Translations under genes and position numbers: made by a program | Shown here: piece by piece, positions 44,586 to 53,683 of the stretch | Layout of the letters: every line of letters starts with the position of its first letter | Position numbering within the stretch: position 1 is the stretch's first letter | Assembly: GCA_947179325.1 (NCBI GenBank) | Contig: CAMXAU010000020.1 | Location: 1 to 55,362, forward strand | DNA from: an uncultured Bacteroidales bacterium | GTDB lineage: Bacteria; Bacteroidota; Bacteroidia; Bacteroidales; UBA932 | Length of the DNA stretch: 55,362 nucleotides | Direction: 5' to 3' | The notes under the pieces: generated by a model | What the model saw: the letters and a program-made list of their open reading frames with translations, nothing else | The model's database searches: none | Told to the model about the DNA's origin: nothing

Positions 44586-47500
44586 TCAGAATTTGAAGCT
44601 GACACCGAGTGCCACTGTCATGGCATTAGGATATGCTGAACCGTTGTTAGTATTCAGCTCCGGATCCCACAGCTTGAATTTAGAGAAGGTCAGGAGGTTG
44701 GTACCCATCACATATACACTCGCCTCTTTGAGGAAAGTCCTGTCAAGCATCTTTGCCGGGAAATTGTATGAAATGCTTACCTGCTTCAGCCTGAGGAAGC
44801 TGACATCTTTCTGCCACCATGTGCTCACCTTGTTGTTGTTTGCATTGGCTGTCGACCCATAGTGCAGACGCGGATAGAAGACATTCTGGTTTGCAGGGTC
44901 GTCAGCGGACCACCTGTCAGTTATATTTGCATAGAGGTTCGAGATTCCGGCCTGGTCAGCGAACGGGTTGATTGCATCACCACCGATGCACCTGTCCGCA
45001 AACGCATTTCCTGCAAAGAGGAATCCGAATGACACCTGCCTTACCTGGAAATCTGCACCGAATCCATAGTAAAGCTTAGGGACATCGCCCTGTCCGATAA
45101 GGCACTTGTCATAGTCGTCGATGACACCGTCACCGTTAAGGTCCTTGTACTTGATGTCACCTACCTGCGACAGCTGCCCAGGATATGATTCTCCGAACTG
45201 CTTTGCAGAGTTGAGTATTTCGTCCTCGCTTGTAAAGAGCCCCTCAGCAATCCATCCCCAGCGGCCGTTGACATTTGTGCCCCTGGTCTCCTGCCAAGGA
45301 TATATGGCCCTCGGCTGGTCATTCTCCACAATCCTGTCCTCATTGTATGTCAGGTTACCACGGATTGTCACAAAAGATTTCTTGCCGAGCCTTGCATTAT
45401 ATTCGAGGTTCATGTCAATACCCTTGTTGTCCACGACACCGAGGTTCGCATACGGCATCTCCACAAATCCGGAATAGTCAGGAATCGTCTTGCGTTCCAG
45501 GAAGATACCTGTACGGTGCTCCTTGAAAAGCTCCACTGAAAGCGAAAGGGCATCCTTGAGGAACTTGAAGTCGAATCCAAGGTTCTGCTTCAATGAAGTC
45601 GACCATGTGACATTCGCCCCGTATTTATTGAATCCCCAGCCTGCAACACCATTGACACCTGTCCCGAAATAATATCCGCCAGCAGAACCCATCTGGTCCT
45701 GGTACATGAAACGGCGTCCTGTCACGGAGTCCGTACCTACAAGTCCGGCAGTATAGCGGATCTTGAAGAATGAGAATGCATCACTGAACTTGCCGTTGCC
45801 CCAGAAGCCTTCATTGGAGACAACCCAGCCGAGACCTCCGGCAGGGAAGAATCCGAAACGGTTCTCCGGCGAGAAGTTCTCCGAGCCATTGTATCCGGCA
45901 TTGAACTCGACAAGATAGCGGTCATCATACGAATATGTCGCCCTTGCCGCTATACCCTGCTGCCTGTATGGAAGAGAAGATATGAGGTCACCCGGGTCAC
46001 TTGCCGTATAGACTTTCTGGTTATAGAGGAAAAGCCCCGTCACATTATGCTTCCCCCATGTCCTGTCATAATTGAGTGAAGCCTCGAAATAGATGCTCCT
46101 TGCAGTCCCCTGAGACTTGCTGAAGGAAAGGTCTGAAGCACCTGTATAGGTCCTGTTTGTATTGAACATTCCGTCCACGCCATATACATCCGGATTCCAC
46201 AGTCCGGTAACAGGGTCCTTTGTGCCTGCAAAATAATATGTGCTCTCGCGCTTCTGATAATACAGGTTACGAGCATTGGTCACGTCAAACGCAAGAAGGG
46301 CATTTGCGGAAAGCCCCTTGCTCCAGTTCCAGAAGCCAAGGTCCTGGGAGACACGGATATTTGAATTTATCTGGTTGTTCATCTCATTTGTATATCCCCT
46401 GCGGACAAGGTCTGCATACGGGTTTCTGAGATCACCGTTGGAAGATATTCCCGAGACAGTCCCGTCAGGCATCATCAGTGGAAGATAGACCGGATTGATG
46501 GACATCGCAGATGCAAAGAGGGCTGCGGTAGACTGCTGTGGATAGTTGGCAGAAGAGATATAGCCGCTGAATCCGAGATCGATAGTTGTAGTCTCTGTCG
46601 GGCGGAGGTTCAGGTTTGCCGTATAGTTATACCTGTCATAACGCATATTAGCATTATAGTTCTCCATGCGTGCGGTACGTGTAAGCCCCCTTTCATTGTA
46701 GTAGGTAAGCGAGACATAGTAGGTCGCGTTCGGCACACCTCCGCGTACGCTTATGTTCGCCCTGCGGCTGTTGCCGAACTTATTGAAGATTTCACTGTTC
46801 CAGTCCACTGCCGGATAGAGGTACGGATTGTATTTCACATAGTCATCATTCGGGATGACGCCGTTAGCCTTTTTCGTCGCCTCTATATACTGGGGAGTAT
46901 AGAGCAGTGTGCCGTTCGTGTTCATGTGGGCCTCGTTGGCTGCATCCATATATGTATATGCATCAGCAAGCTGCGGACGCCTTGTCAATGTAACAAGGCT
47001 CTCATAGTAGTCAACGCTAAACTGCGGCTTTCCTACCTTTCCCGGCTTTGTCTTGATGATGATTACACCGTTCGCACCACGCACACCATACACGGCCGTA
47101 GCAGAGGCATCCTTCAGGACTGTGAATGACTCGATGTCCTCAGGGTCGATGTTGTTGAAGCTGCGCTCCACACCGTCCACAAGGACAAGCGGACTTGAGT
47201 TCTGTCCTGCAAGTGTCGATATTCCGCGTATCCAGATATCAGACTCATCATGGCCAGGCTCACCGGAACGCTGCACCGACACGACACCTGCGATACGTCC
47301 CTGCACAGCGGAAGAAAGGCTTGCTGTAGGCATCTTGATTTCATCGACCTTCATGGATGACTGCGAACCTACAACGGAGATCTTCCTCTGGGTTCCATAT
47401 CCGACGACTACGATTTCATCGAGTTCGGACACATCCTCGGCAAGTGCTATGTCGACAACTTTTCTTTTGCCGACCGCGATTTCCTGGGTCTGGAATCCGA

Positions 47501-47747
47501 TACATGATACCACGAGAACCGGATTGCCCGTAGTCAGGGTCAAGGTATATTGTCCGTTGATGTCCGTCATGACACCGTTGGAGGTACCTTTCTCCTGCAC
47601 AGTTACACCGATCAGAAGCTCGCCCTTCTCGTCAGAGATACGGCCTGTAACTGAACTTGTCTGGGCATGCAGCGCGAACACTGGCGCCAACAGGCATACA
47701 ATCCAGCAAAGCGGCCTGACTGACAGTCTAAATGAAAATAATTTCAT
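44586..47747 (-). CDS. SusC-like TonB-dependent transporter (PUL 2)
   Basis: A 1053-residue outer-membrane transporter. The signal peptide ends near ALHAQ, a carboxypeptidase-like domain starts VTGRISDEKGELLIGVTV, and the TonB-box region reads ELDEIVVVGYGTQRK. The plug has VLVDGVERSFNNIDPEDIES and ASATAVYGVRGANGVIII, and the barrel ends ALGVSFKF. There is no STN domain, which fits control by the sensor/AraC protein encoded upstream rather than by a FecR/sigma pair. It is the first gene of a nine-gene, ~17-kb run with gaps under 45 nt. Its leader holds a nested inverted repeat. Confidence 0.95.
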   Translation of the reverse strand: MKLFSFRLSVRPLCWIVCLLAPVFALHAQTSSVTGRISDEKGELLIGVTVQEKGTSNGVMTDINGQYTLTLTTGNPVLVVSCIGFQTQEIAVGKRKVVDIALAEDVSELDEIVVVGYGTQRKISVVGSQSSMKVDEIKMPTASLSSAVQGRIAGVVSVQRSGEPGHDESDIWIRGISTLAGQNSSPLVLVDGVERSFNNIDPEDIESFTVLKDASATAVYGVRGANGVIIIKTKPGKVGKPQFSVDYYESLVTLTRRPQLADAYTYMDAANEAHMNTNGTLLYTPQYIEATKKANGVIPNDDYVKYNPYLYPAVDWNSEIFNKFGNSRRANISVRGGVPNATYYVSLTYYNERGLTRTARMENYNANMRYDRYNYTANLNLRPTETTTIDLGFSGYISSANYPQQSTAALFASAMSINPVYLPLMMPDGTVSGISSNGDLRNPYADLVRRGYTNEMNNQINSNIRVSQDLGFWNWSKGLSANALLAFDVTNARNLYYQKRESTYYFAGTKDPVTGLWNPDVYGVDGMFNTNRTYTGASDLSFSKSQGTARSIYFEASLNYDRTWGKHNVTGLFLYNQKVYTASDPGDLISSLPYRQQGIAARATYSYDDRYLVEFNAGYNGSENFSPENRFGFFPAGGLGWVVSNEGFWGNGKFSDAFSFFKIRYTAGLVGTDSVTGRRFMYQDQMGSAGGYYFGTGVNGVAGWGFNKYGANVTWSTSLKQNLGFDFKFLKDALSLSVELFKEHRTGIFLERKTIPDYSGFVEMPYANLGVVDNKGIDMNLEYNARLGKKSFVTIRGNLTYNEDRIVENDQPRAIYPWQETRGTNVNGRWGWIAEGLFTSEDEILNSAKQFGESYPGQLSQVGDIKYKDLNGDGVIDDYDKCLIGQGDVPKLYYGFGADFQVRQVSFGFLFAGNAFADRCIGGDAINPFADQAGISNLYANITDRWSADDPANQNVFYPRLHYGSTANANNNKVSTWWQKDVSFLRLKQVSISYNFPAKMLDRTFLKEASVYVMGTNLLTFSKFKLWDPELNTNNGSAYPNAMTVALGVSFKF

Positions 47748-47749
47748 GG

Positions 47750-47854
47750 CTTTTGATTGTTAGCTTTAGTTAATAATATCGAATGGGCGGACTATTGTCC
47801 TGATACAAATAACGATATTATCAACCCGATTCCTTTCCTCCCAACAATCAAAAG
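47750..47854 (-). promoter_or_regulatory. Nested inverted-repeat leader of PUL 2 susC
   Basis: Three nearly concentric inverted repeats occupy this 105-nt region, which ends 2 nt before the susC ATG. The outer repeat is a perfect 12-bp pair (47750-47761 with 47843-47854). The middle one is a 13-bp pair with one wobble (47769-47781 with 47813-47825). The inner one is GGAC/GTCC at 47789-47800. It could be a folded mRNA leader or an invertible DNA segment; no clean TAnnTTTG promoter lies inside it. Confidence 0.6.
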
Positions 47855-47868
47855 AAAAATGTCAGAAA

Positions 47869-47899
47869 AGAGCACAAGACGCCGGATTAGCGCACAAGA
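47869..47899. promoter_or_regulatory. Candidate operator of the PUL 2 sensor/AraC regulator
   Basis: Two direct repeats AGAGCACAAGA (47869-47879) and AGCGCACAAGA (47889-47899) match at 10 of 11 positions and are 20 bp apart, about two helix turns. Same-face tandem half-sites are typical of AraC-family DNA binding. The pair lies between the regulator gene and susC, upstream of the leader. No other copies were searched for. Confidence 0.45.
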
Positions 47900-47913
47900 T
47901 ATAACAAATTGAA

Positions 47914-50900
47914 TCAATCACTTACAGTTCGCCTTGACAGATTGGGACAAAACTTTTCCCTATATTCTCCAGGGGTCATGCCGAACCTGTTTGCGAATTC
48001 TTTATAGAAATACGAACGGCTCTGGATGCCGACATCAGCGATGACATCGGAGATTGAAAGGCTCTCGTCCTTGAGCTGACGCGCCGCCTTTTCCATCCTG
48101 TAGTTCTTGATCAGTGTCTCCGGAGATATGCCGAAAATCTTCTTGGCCTTCCTGTAGAAACGGCTTGAGCTCATCGCCACACGGTCTGCCAGGAAAAGGG
48201 TCCCGAGCTGGTCATTGTCCAGGCTTACATCGATGATGCCGATAACCTTTCTGACAAAACCGGCATCCTCATCATTGGTGCAGAACAGCTTTCCGCCGAG
48301 TATGCTTATGTCCTCAACCTGGACGTGGACGATGTCGCCTTTCCCGAATATAGCCTTATGCACTACATTCTTAAGCATAAGTATATCATACGGAAGCATC
48401 ATGTAGGCATCAGAGACAAGGATAAGCTCCCGGCAGACAGAATGCTCCGTATTCCATGTGAACATCGGAAGAAACGACACTTTGGAGACTGCGGCCTTAT
48501 TCCGGTAAAGCTGGTCAAGAAAGTCTCTCTCCCGCCCCTCGAAAAGCCTCATGTCCACCATGAAAAGCGAAGATGATGCGTGTGATGCCATACGGAACGC
48601 CTCATCCGGACTATCTGTCGCCCGTACCTGGTAAGACGATGAAAGTATGTCAGAGATGAGCCATGACAGGTCAGAAGAGGCTCCGAGAAGGACAATGGTG
48701 TTCTTTGAGCTGTCATCACGCTCCTTGTCCGCAGGACGCGTAAACACCACATCCAGCCTGTCTCCATCATTGCTGAAAGATATTCCAAGCTTCCTTGCCA
48801 TCGCCCCGTATTGACGGCCCAGCCTTTCAGCGGCCACAGAGGAGGCTCCATCCGAGACAAAAGAGACTGCCAGAGAATCTCCTGACACAGCGGCAGAGAC
48901 CTGGACATCACCCTTTCCGGACAGGAGCCATCCGAGACATGAGTAGAGAATTCTCCTGAATGCATTTATATACACCGGAAAGACAAGGCCACCCTGGACA
49001 TCAAGACTGAGCCTTGAGACATCAGCCCCCTCCCTTCCCAGCACAGACACCACCTCGGCAAACACCTCAGCGATTTTCCCTTCACCGCTGATGACATACT
49101 CCGATGGCAGCATAGACATAGATCCGTCATCTGAAAGCCCATCTGTCAAGATACCGCTCATGGTATCCTTTATAAGGTCCACAGCCTTGACTCTCTCCCC
49201 ATAGGAAAGGTCGTCCGACCGGATACTGTCGCAGCAATGGCATATCACGGCAAGCCTGTCTGCAAGCCTCTGGTCCTCAGCGGGCTTCTCTCCGCGATGC
49301 TCCCTTATGAACATGTGGAATACTCCCATACGGAAAAGAGCGACCGACACAGCAGCAAGGAAAGCCAGCGCAAGCAGCACATAGACCGCAATGGCCCATG
49401 GAGAGCTATACCATGGCGGGACTATCCATACAGGGATAGAAAAGACCCTGTAGTCCGTATCAAATACATCCTTTTTATATCTGATCCTGAAAACATACTT
49501 TCCCGGAGGGACAGAGGAGAATGTCGCCTCATTGCTCACGCTGAACGCAGACCAGTCGCGGTCATGTCCATCAAGTATGCAGGAATACTCTATATCCCTG
49601 CTCGTCAAGAAGTCAGGCACGCCATACAGGATAGAGAAGGATATAGCTCCTACCCCCCCCATCCGTATAATCCGCTCTCCGCGGCAATAGTCATAGCAGT
49701 CGGCCAGATTGACTGTCTTCCGGTCAATCTTCATGCTCCTGAGGATAATGTCCCTGTTGACACCAGGAGAAAAATCCGTTTCTGCATTCAGCCACAGGAG
49801 GCCATCAACCCCACCGAAGAAAAGTTCCCCGCTATATGCACTGCAGTAATAGGCGTCGTCACTGAATTCACCGACAGATACTCCGCCGCTATAATAATAG
49901 GCATGGGACTTCCCGTCATTCACATTATATTTCACAAGCCCCCTGTTGGTGGACAGCCAGAGGAATCCATCCATTGTATCCTCCAGTATTCCATGGATCA
50001 TGTCGTTGGGAAGCCCATGTTCACGTCCCACATAAGAGGCCTGCAGATAATCACCGTCATACCACACGGCAACAAGACCGGACGCTGTCCCGACATACAG
50101 CCTGCCGTCCGACGCCACACAGAGGCTGAGGACATCATCAACAGACCTGTCAAGCATGTCCTTGAGGGAGAGCACCTGATATTCCTCGGTCCTCCTGTTG
50201 AATCTGACAAGGCCGTTGCCGCGGCTTCCAAGCCAAAGGACAGAGTCCCCGTCAGCTGTCATCGGGAAAAACATCTCGATCTCACGGCCCTTGTCATAGA
50301 AAGAGAAACGCCTGACTTTCTTCATAACCAGGTTTTCGTCACCACCGGTGACATCGACCCGGTAGAATCCATTGCCTGATGTCGCGATATAGAGCACGCT
50401 GTCACTGTCCTCGACTATGGAATGTATCTCACCAATCTGGAACTCCGACTCATTTCGCACTGTTTCAAGGCGGTCCTTCTCAAGGGAATAGTACATAAGC
50501 CCTGTCTCCCCCGTCCCGACCCAGAATCCATCCCTGTACCGGCTATGCTCCAGCGTATATACCTGGAGTTCCTGGTTGCTCCTTACATATTCCTGCGCAG
50601 GGAAACGCCTGTCGGCAGAAAAGACTTCCGCCCGGACAGGATACCCGTCATCAAGGGCGGTCCTGTAGAAGGGGACATGCACAAGGCCATCCCCCTTGGT
50701 GCCGAACCACAGGTCACCGTTCCTGTCTGTGAGTATCGAGCGCACCTGCCTTGAAAGAGAACCTGAGATCTGGTTCAGCATAAGGTTTGTGGCTATAGAG
50801 CTTTTATGGGCATACATCACAGCACCCTTTCCGTCAGTGGCAACCCACAGGATCCCCTGTCCGCTATCCTTGTACAGGCCATAGATACGCATATTCTTGT

Positions 50901-51795
50901 CAACCTCCTCAGCGGCATACTTGTCAGAGGCAAGCAGTTTCACCAGCCCATTTATCCTGAACCCGATAAATATGTCTTCATAGAACGGCACAATCCCGTT
51001 TATGTCGCCATATTCAGCCTTAAGCTCAGCCACATTCCTGACATACATCTTCGCACGCCGGTCTATGTCATACATCCAAAGGTCATTGTCACTGTCGACA
51101 AAGCATACGGTCCCGTCCTGATAGAACAGTTCGGACACAGCCTTTGAATGGAAGTCATAGGAAGACGCAAGCAGACGGACAGAGGAGGAATCCGCACTGA
51201 AAGACGACACTGAATATATCTTGATACGTCCAGAATCCTCAGGGAAATACCACAGTTCCCCGCTCTCTGTCACAAACACCCTCTTGTCCGTACTGGAGGC
51301 ACTTCTGCAGAACCTGACATCAAGGCCTATGAATTTCCTGTCAAAGACATTATAATAGTAAAGGCTGTCCCTGCATATAAGGAAGGTGTTCCCGCCTGAA
51401 TTGGAATGGATTGAATATTCTTTGCCGAAATCGTATATCTCCTGCACCGAATCATGGCAGAAGCGGTTCAGGTTCAGATAGGTATTCACCCAGAGACAGT
51501 CCCCGTCCGCCTGGCATACAGAGTGTATGACATTATTGGAAAGTGTCGTCTTCTTTGAGAAGTCGGAACGGTACACAATCATCTCCCTGCCGTCATAGCT
51601 GTTAAGCCCGTCGTATGTGCTGAACCATATCAGTCCGGAATTGTCCTGGAAGACAGAAAGGACTGCACTATGCGACAAATTGGTCTGGCAGTCTATACGT
51701 GAAAGGCTATAGTCCCCGTCATTCCCGGCGTGTGACATTGCCACACACGAGAACATCATCAGAACTGAAAGCAGGAGACTTTTCAAGTACCCCAT
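47914..51795 (-). CDS. Hybrid two-component-type sensor with AraC output and degenerate kinase/receiver (PUL 2 regulator)
   Basis: The ATG at 51795 begins a good signal peptide (MGYLKSLLLSVLMMFSCVA); an ATG at 51816 or a TTG at 51855 would add 7 or 20 residues. The 1293-residue product has periplasmic propeller repeats (VFQDNSGLIWFSTYDGLNSY, ILTDRNGDLWFGTKGDGLV, ILEDTMDGFLWLSTNRGLV) to about residue 700. A Y_Y_Y-type domain and a membrane segment near 800-825 (WAIAVYVLLALAFLAAVSVALF region) follow. The kinase region lacks the HExRTPL phosphoacceptor box, and its N and G boxes are not recognisable. The receiver has LLGASSD where LLVDDNxD is usual, and LPYDI where TKPFD is usual. The AraC domain is intact (SISDVIADVGIQSRSYFYKE). 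It should control the adjacent SusC operon. Confidence 0.85.
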   Translation of the reverse strand: MGYLKSLLLSVLMMFSCVAMSHAGNDGDYSLSRIDCQTNLSHSAVLSVFQDNSGLIWFSTYDGLNSYDGREMIVYRSDFSKKTTLSNNVIHSVCQADGDCLWVNTYLNLNRFCHDSVQEIYDFGKEYSIHSNSGGNTFLICRDSLYYYNVFDRKFIGLDVRFCRSASSTDKRVFVTESGELWYFPEDSGRIKIYSVSSFSADSSSVRLLASSYDFHSKAVSELFYQDGTVCFVDSDNDLWMYDIDRRAKMYVRNVAELKAEYGDINGIVPFYEDIFIGFRINGLVKLLASDKYAAEEVDKNMRIYGLYKDSGQGILWVATDGKGAVMYAHKSSIATNLMLNQISGSLSRQVRSILTDRNGDLWFGTKGDGLVHVPFYRTALDDGYPVRAEVFSADRRFPAQEYVRSNQELQVYTLEHSRYRDGFWVGTGETGLMYYSLEKDRLETVRNESEFQIGEIHSIVEDSDSVLYIATSGNGFYRVDVTGGDENLVMKKVRRFSFYDKGREIEMFFPMTADGDSVLWLGSRGNGLVRFNRRTEEYQVLSLKDMLDRSVDDVLSLCVASDGRLYVGTASGLVAVWYDGDYLQASYVGREHGLPNDMIHGILEDTMDGFLWLSTNRGLVKYNVNDGKSHAYYYSGGVSVGEFSDDAYYCSAYSGELFFGGVDGLLWLNAETDFSPGVNRDIILRSMKIDRKTVNLADCYDYCRGERIIRMGGVGAISFSILYGVPDFLTSRDIEYSCILDGHDRDWSAFSVSNEATFSSVPPGKYVFRIRYKKDVFDTDYRVFSIPVWIVPPWYSSPWAIAVYVLLALAFLAAVSVALFRMGVFHMFIREHRGEKPAEDQRLADRLAVICHCCDSIRSDDLSYGERVKAVDLIKDTMSGILTDGLSDDGSMSMLPSEYVISGEGKIAEVFAEVVSVLGREGADVSRLSLDVQGGLVFPVYINAFRRILYSCLGWLLSGKGDVQVSAAVSGDSLAVSFVSDGASSVAAERLGRQYGAMARKLGISFSNDGDRLDVVFTRPADKERDDSSKNTIVLLGASSDLSWLISDILSSSYQVRATDSPDEAFRMASHASSSLFMVDMRLFEGRERDFLDQLYRNKAAVSKVSFLPMFTWNTEHSVCRELILVSDAYMMLPYDILMLKNVVHKAIFGKGDIVHVQVEDISILGGKLFCTNDEDAGFVRKVIGIIDVSLDNDQLGTLFLADRVAMSSSRFYRKAKKIFGISPETLIKNYRMEKAARQLKDESLSISDVIADVGIQSRSYFYKEFANRFGMTPGEYREKFCPNLSRRTVSD

Positions 51796-51901
51796 AGAAG
51801 ACCTATCATTCACCATATCTACGCGACTTACCAAGTAATCATGGCAAGTTCGCAAAAATTAAAGAAATATGCAATATATAAAGAATCTAAATCCGGCACA
51901 A

Positions 51902-52780
51902 TTACTCTATGACAATACGATAGCCTCCTTCAAACACTTCCCCTGGCTCCAGTGTCTGGTTCCATTCCCTTCCGGAAAAGTCTCCGTCATATCCATATCT
52001 GTCACATCTGCCGTACCATGGCTCTATACACACGAAAGGACAGTCCGCATGCTTTGCAGTAGGAGACCACAGGGCCACAAGAGGAGCATCAAACTCCAGG
52101 CTGACATATGGCTTTCCCGAACGGTCATGCAATGTCACCCTCTTCAGCTGGCTGTCCTGGAAGATATACGTATCACAGTCAAATGTCCCTGCCGTCACCG
52201 GCATCATCCCGTTCCCGTCACGCTCCAGCACATAGGACTCATCACCGGCACATCCCTTGCCGACAGGCGATATATATTCCAGCTTGCCAGGATTGTCAAA
52301 CGAGAAATATCCCCTTTCTCCTGAAGCGGAGAGCTGGTCTGGAAAGTAGAATGCCGGATGCGCACCTATCTGGAAATGCATACGTTCCGCATCCTTGTTC
52401 TCCACCCTCCATGTGACAATGACAGAACTCCCGTCCAGCCTGTACCCTGCTTCAAGCCTGAACCTGCAAGGGTAAAGCCTCAATGTCTCTTCAGAAGACT
52501 CCAGGGAATAGACAGCCCAGTCATCCCCTTTTCCCTCCAGGACAAAGTCCATATCACGTGCAAAGCCGTGCTGTCCAAGGCGATACTCTCCTCCACGATA
52601 ACGGTACACATCGTCATAGACCCGTCCGACTATAGGGAAAAGGACAGGCGACCTCCTTCCCCAGAAATGCGGATCACCCTGCCAGAGGTATTCCCGGCCA
52701 TTCTTCATGATTCCCTGCAGTTCCGCGCCATGTTCCGCGACCCTGACTTCAAGCATTGGATTGGATAAAGATATTTCCAT
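51902..52780 (-). CDS. Aldose 1-epimerase family protein (LacX/YeaD-like)
   Basis: A 292-residue cytosolic mutarotase-family protein that interconverts sugar anomers. It has the central His in QIGAHPAFYFPD near residue 142 and the Glu in FVCIEPWYGRCD near residue 252. The N-terminal core reads HGAELQGIMKNGREYLWQGDPHFW and RSPVLFPIVGR, which fits the LacX-like subgroup more than classical GalM. It is 30 nt downstream of the trmN6-type gene. Its exact sugar is unknown. Confidence 0.88.
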   Translation of the reverse strand: MEISLSNPMLEVRVAEHGAELQGIMKNGREYLWQGDPHFWGRRSPVLFPIVGRVYDDVYRYRGGEYRLGQHGFARDMDFVLEGKGDDWAVYSLESSEETLRLYPCRFRLEAGYRLDGSSVIVTWRVENKDAERMHFQIGAHPAFYFPDQLSASGERGYFSFDNPGKLEYISPVGKGCAGDESYVLERDGNGMMPVTAGTFDCDTYIFQDSQLKRVTLHDRSGKPYVSLEFDAPLVALWSPTAKHADCPFVCIEPWYGRCDRYGYDGDFSGREWNQTLEPGEVFEGGYRIVIE

Positions 52781-52810
52781 AACAAATTTATTTTCTATGA
52801 TTAAAGAAGT

Positions 52811-53635
52811 CTATGAATAAAGAAGGAATTCATGCGTCACTGAACAATATTCCTCCGTATATCTGCCGCCATCCTGTATCACAAGCAGCCCTTCCTCTGC
52901 CTCACCATCCCGCGCCACCCTTGAAAACTCGGCCATGATACGGTACGGCTCTTTGCGAGGCACGCTCTTTATCCTGAGTATGCGGAAAGGGAAAAGCCCG
53001 CCAGAAGCAGCATATCTCAGCAGGTCCTGTTCTACTTCTGCAGGAAGAATCATTGACAGCCTGCCATTTGCCTTGAGATGCCTTGACGAGAAATCAACTA
53101 TATCGCGGTACGACATTGTCTCCGCATGGCGTGCAGCACGGCGGCGCTCGTCCGGAGCCTTAAGCGAACTCTCAAAATATGGAGGATTCGAAAATATAAA
53201 GTCATATTCCATGCGCCCAGTGCCCCCTCTGCCCACCGCGGTGCCGGCACGCATTCCGCAATCACAGGCCCCAAGGCCGTCTCCAGCGTCAAGACGAAGT
53301 TCCAGGCCATCGAGTGAAATGTTTTCCGCAAGCAGATTACCGCTCCATGGAGACTCCGCAAAATTTTCGGCTGCCTCCGACGCAGAATCCAAGTCAATGT
53401 CAATGGCCTGGACCAGGAAATCCGCCGCCGATGCAGGCAAGGTGCCGGACTGGAGGTCATAAAGCCTCTGTGCCGCAATAAGTGCGACTGTCCCGGTCCC
53501 TGTCCCGATATCCAGAAGCTCCATGTCCGAAGGCAGGATAGTCATGGATGCGCCGAGCAGGACTCCATCCGTATTGACCTTCATCGCAGAACGCTCATTT
53601 TTCACAGAAAATCTCTTGAAACGGAAAATCCCCAT
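52811..53635 (-). CDS. trmN6: tRNA1(Val) adenine-37 N6-methyltransferase (TrmN6/YfiC type)
   Basis: A 274-residue SAM-dependent methyltransferase predicted to modify A37 of tRNA-Val. Seen are the N-terminal FKRFSVKNERSAMKVNTDGV, the SAM motif DIGTGTGTVALIAAQR near residue 42, and the catalytic FIFSNPPYFESSLK near residue 152, followed by the basic DERRRAARH typical of TrmN6. A roughly 20-residue Gly/Cys-rich insertion (GLGACDCGMRAGTAVGRGG) precedes the NPPY motif. It is 48 nt after lolD and 30 nt before the epimerase. Confidence 0.92.
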   Translation of the reverse strand: MGIFRFKRFSVKNERSAMKVNTDGVLLGASMTILPSDMELLDIGTGTGTVALIAAQRLYDLQSGTLPASAADFLVQAIDIDLDSASEAAENFAESPWSGNLLAENISLDGLELRLDAGDGLGACDCGMRAGTAVGRGGTGRMEYDFIFSNPPYFESSLKAPDERRRAARHAETMSYRDIVDFSSRHLKANGRLSMILPAEVEQDLLRYAASGGLFPFRILRIKSVPRKEPYRIMAEFSRVARDGEAEEGLLVIQDGGRYTEEYCSVTHEFLLYS

Positions 53636-53683
53636 AGAACATTCACCTTTATATATTTGTCCGCAAAGCCTTAAGCCACATGG

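Noticed and set aside
47750..47854. Definite invertible promoter upstream of PUL 2 susC
   Set aside because: The inverted repeats fit, but no TTTG-N19-TAnnTTTG promoter lies between them and no invertase gene is in the window, so it is reported only as a possibility.
51796..51855. Longer start (TTG) for the PUL 2 regulator
   Set aside because: The TTG at 51855 puts 20 residues ahead of the signal peptide; ATG at 51795 or 51816 is more credible.
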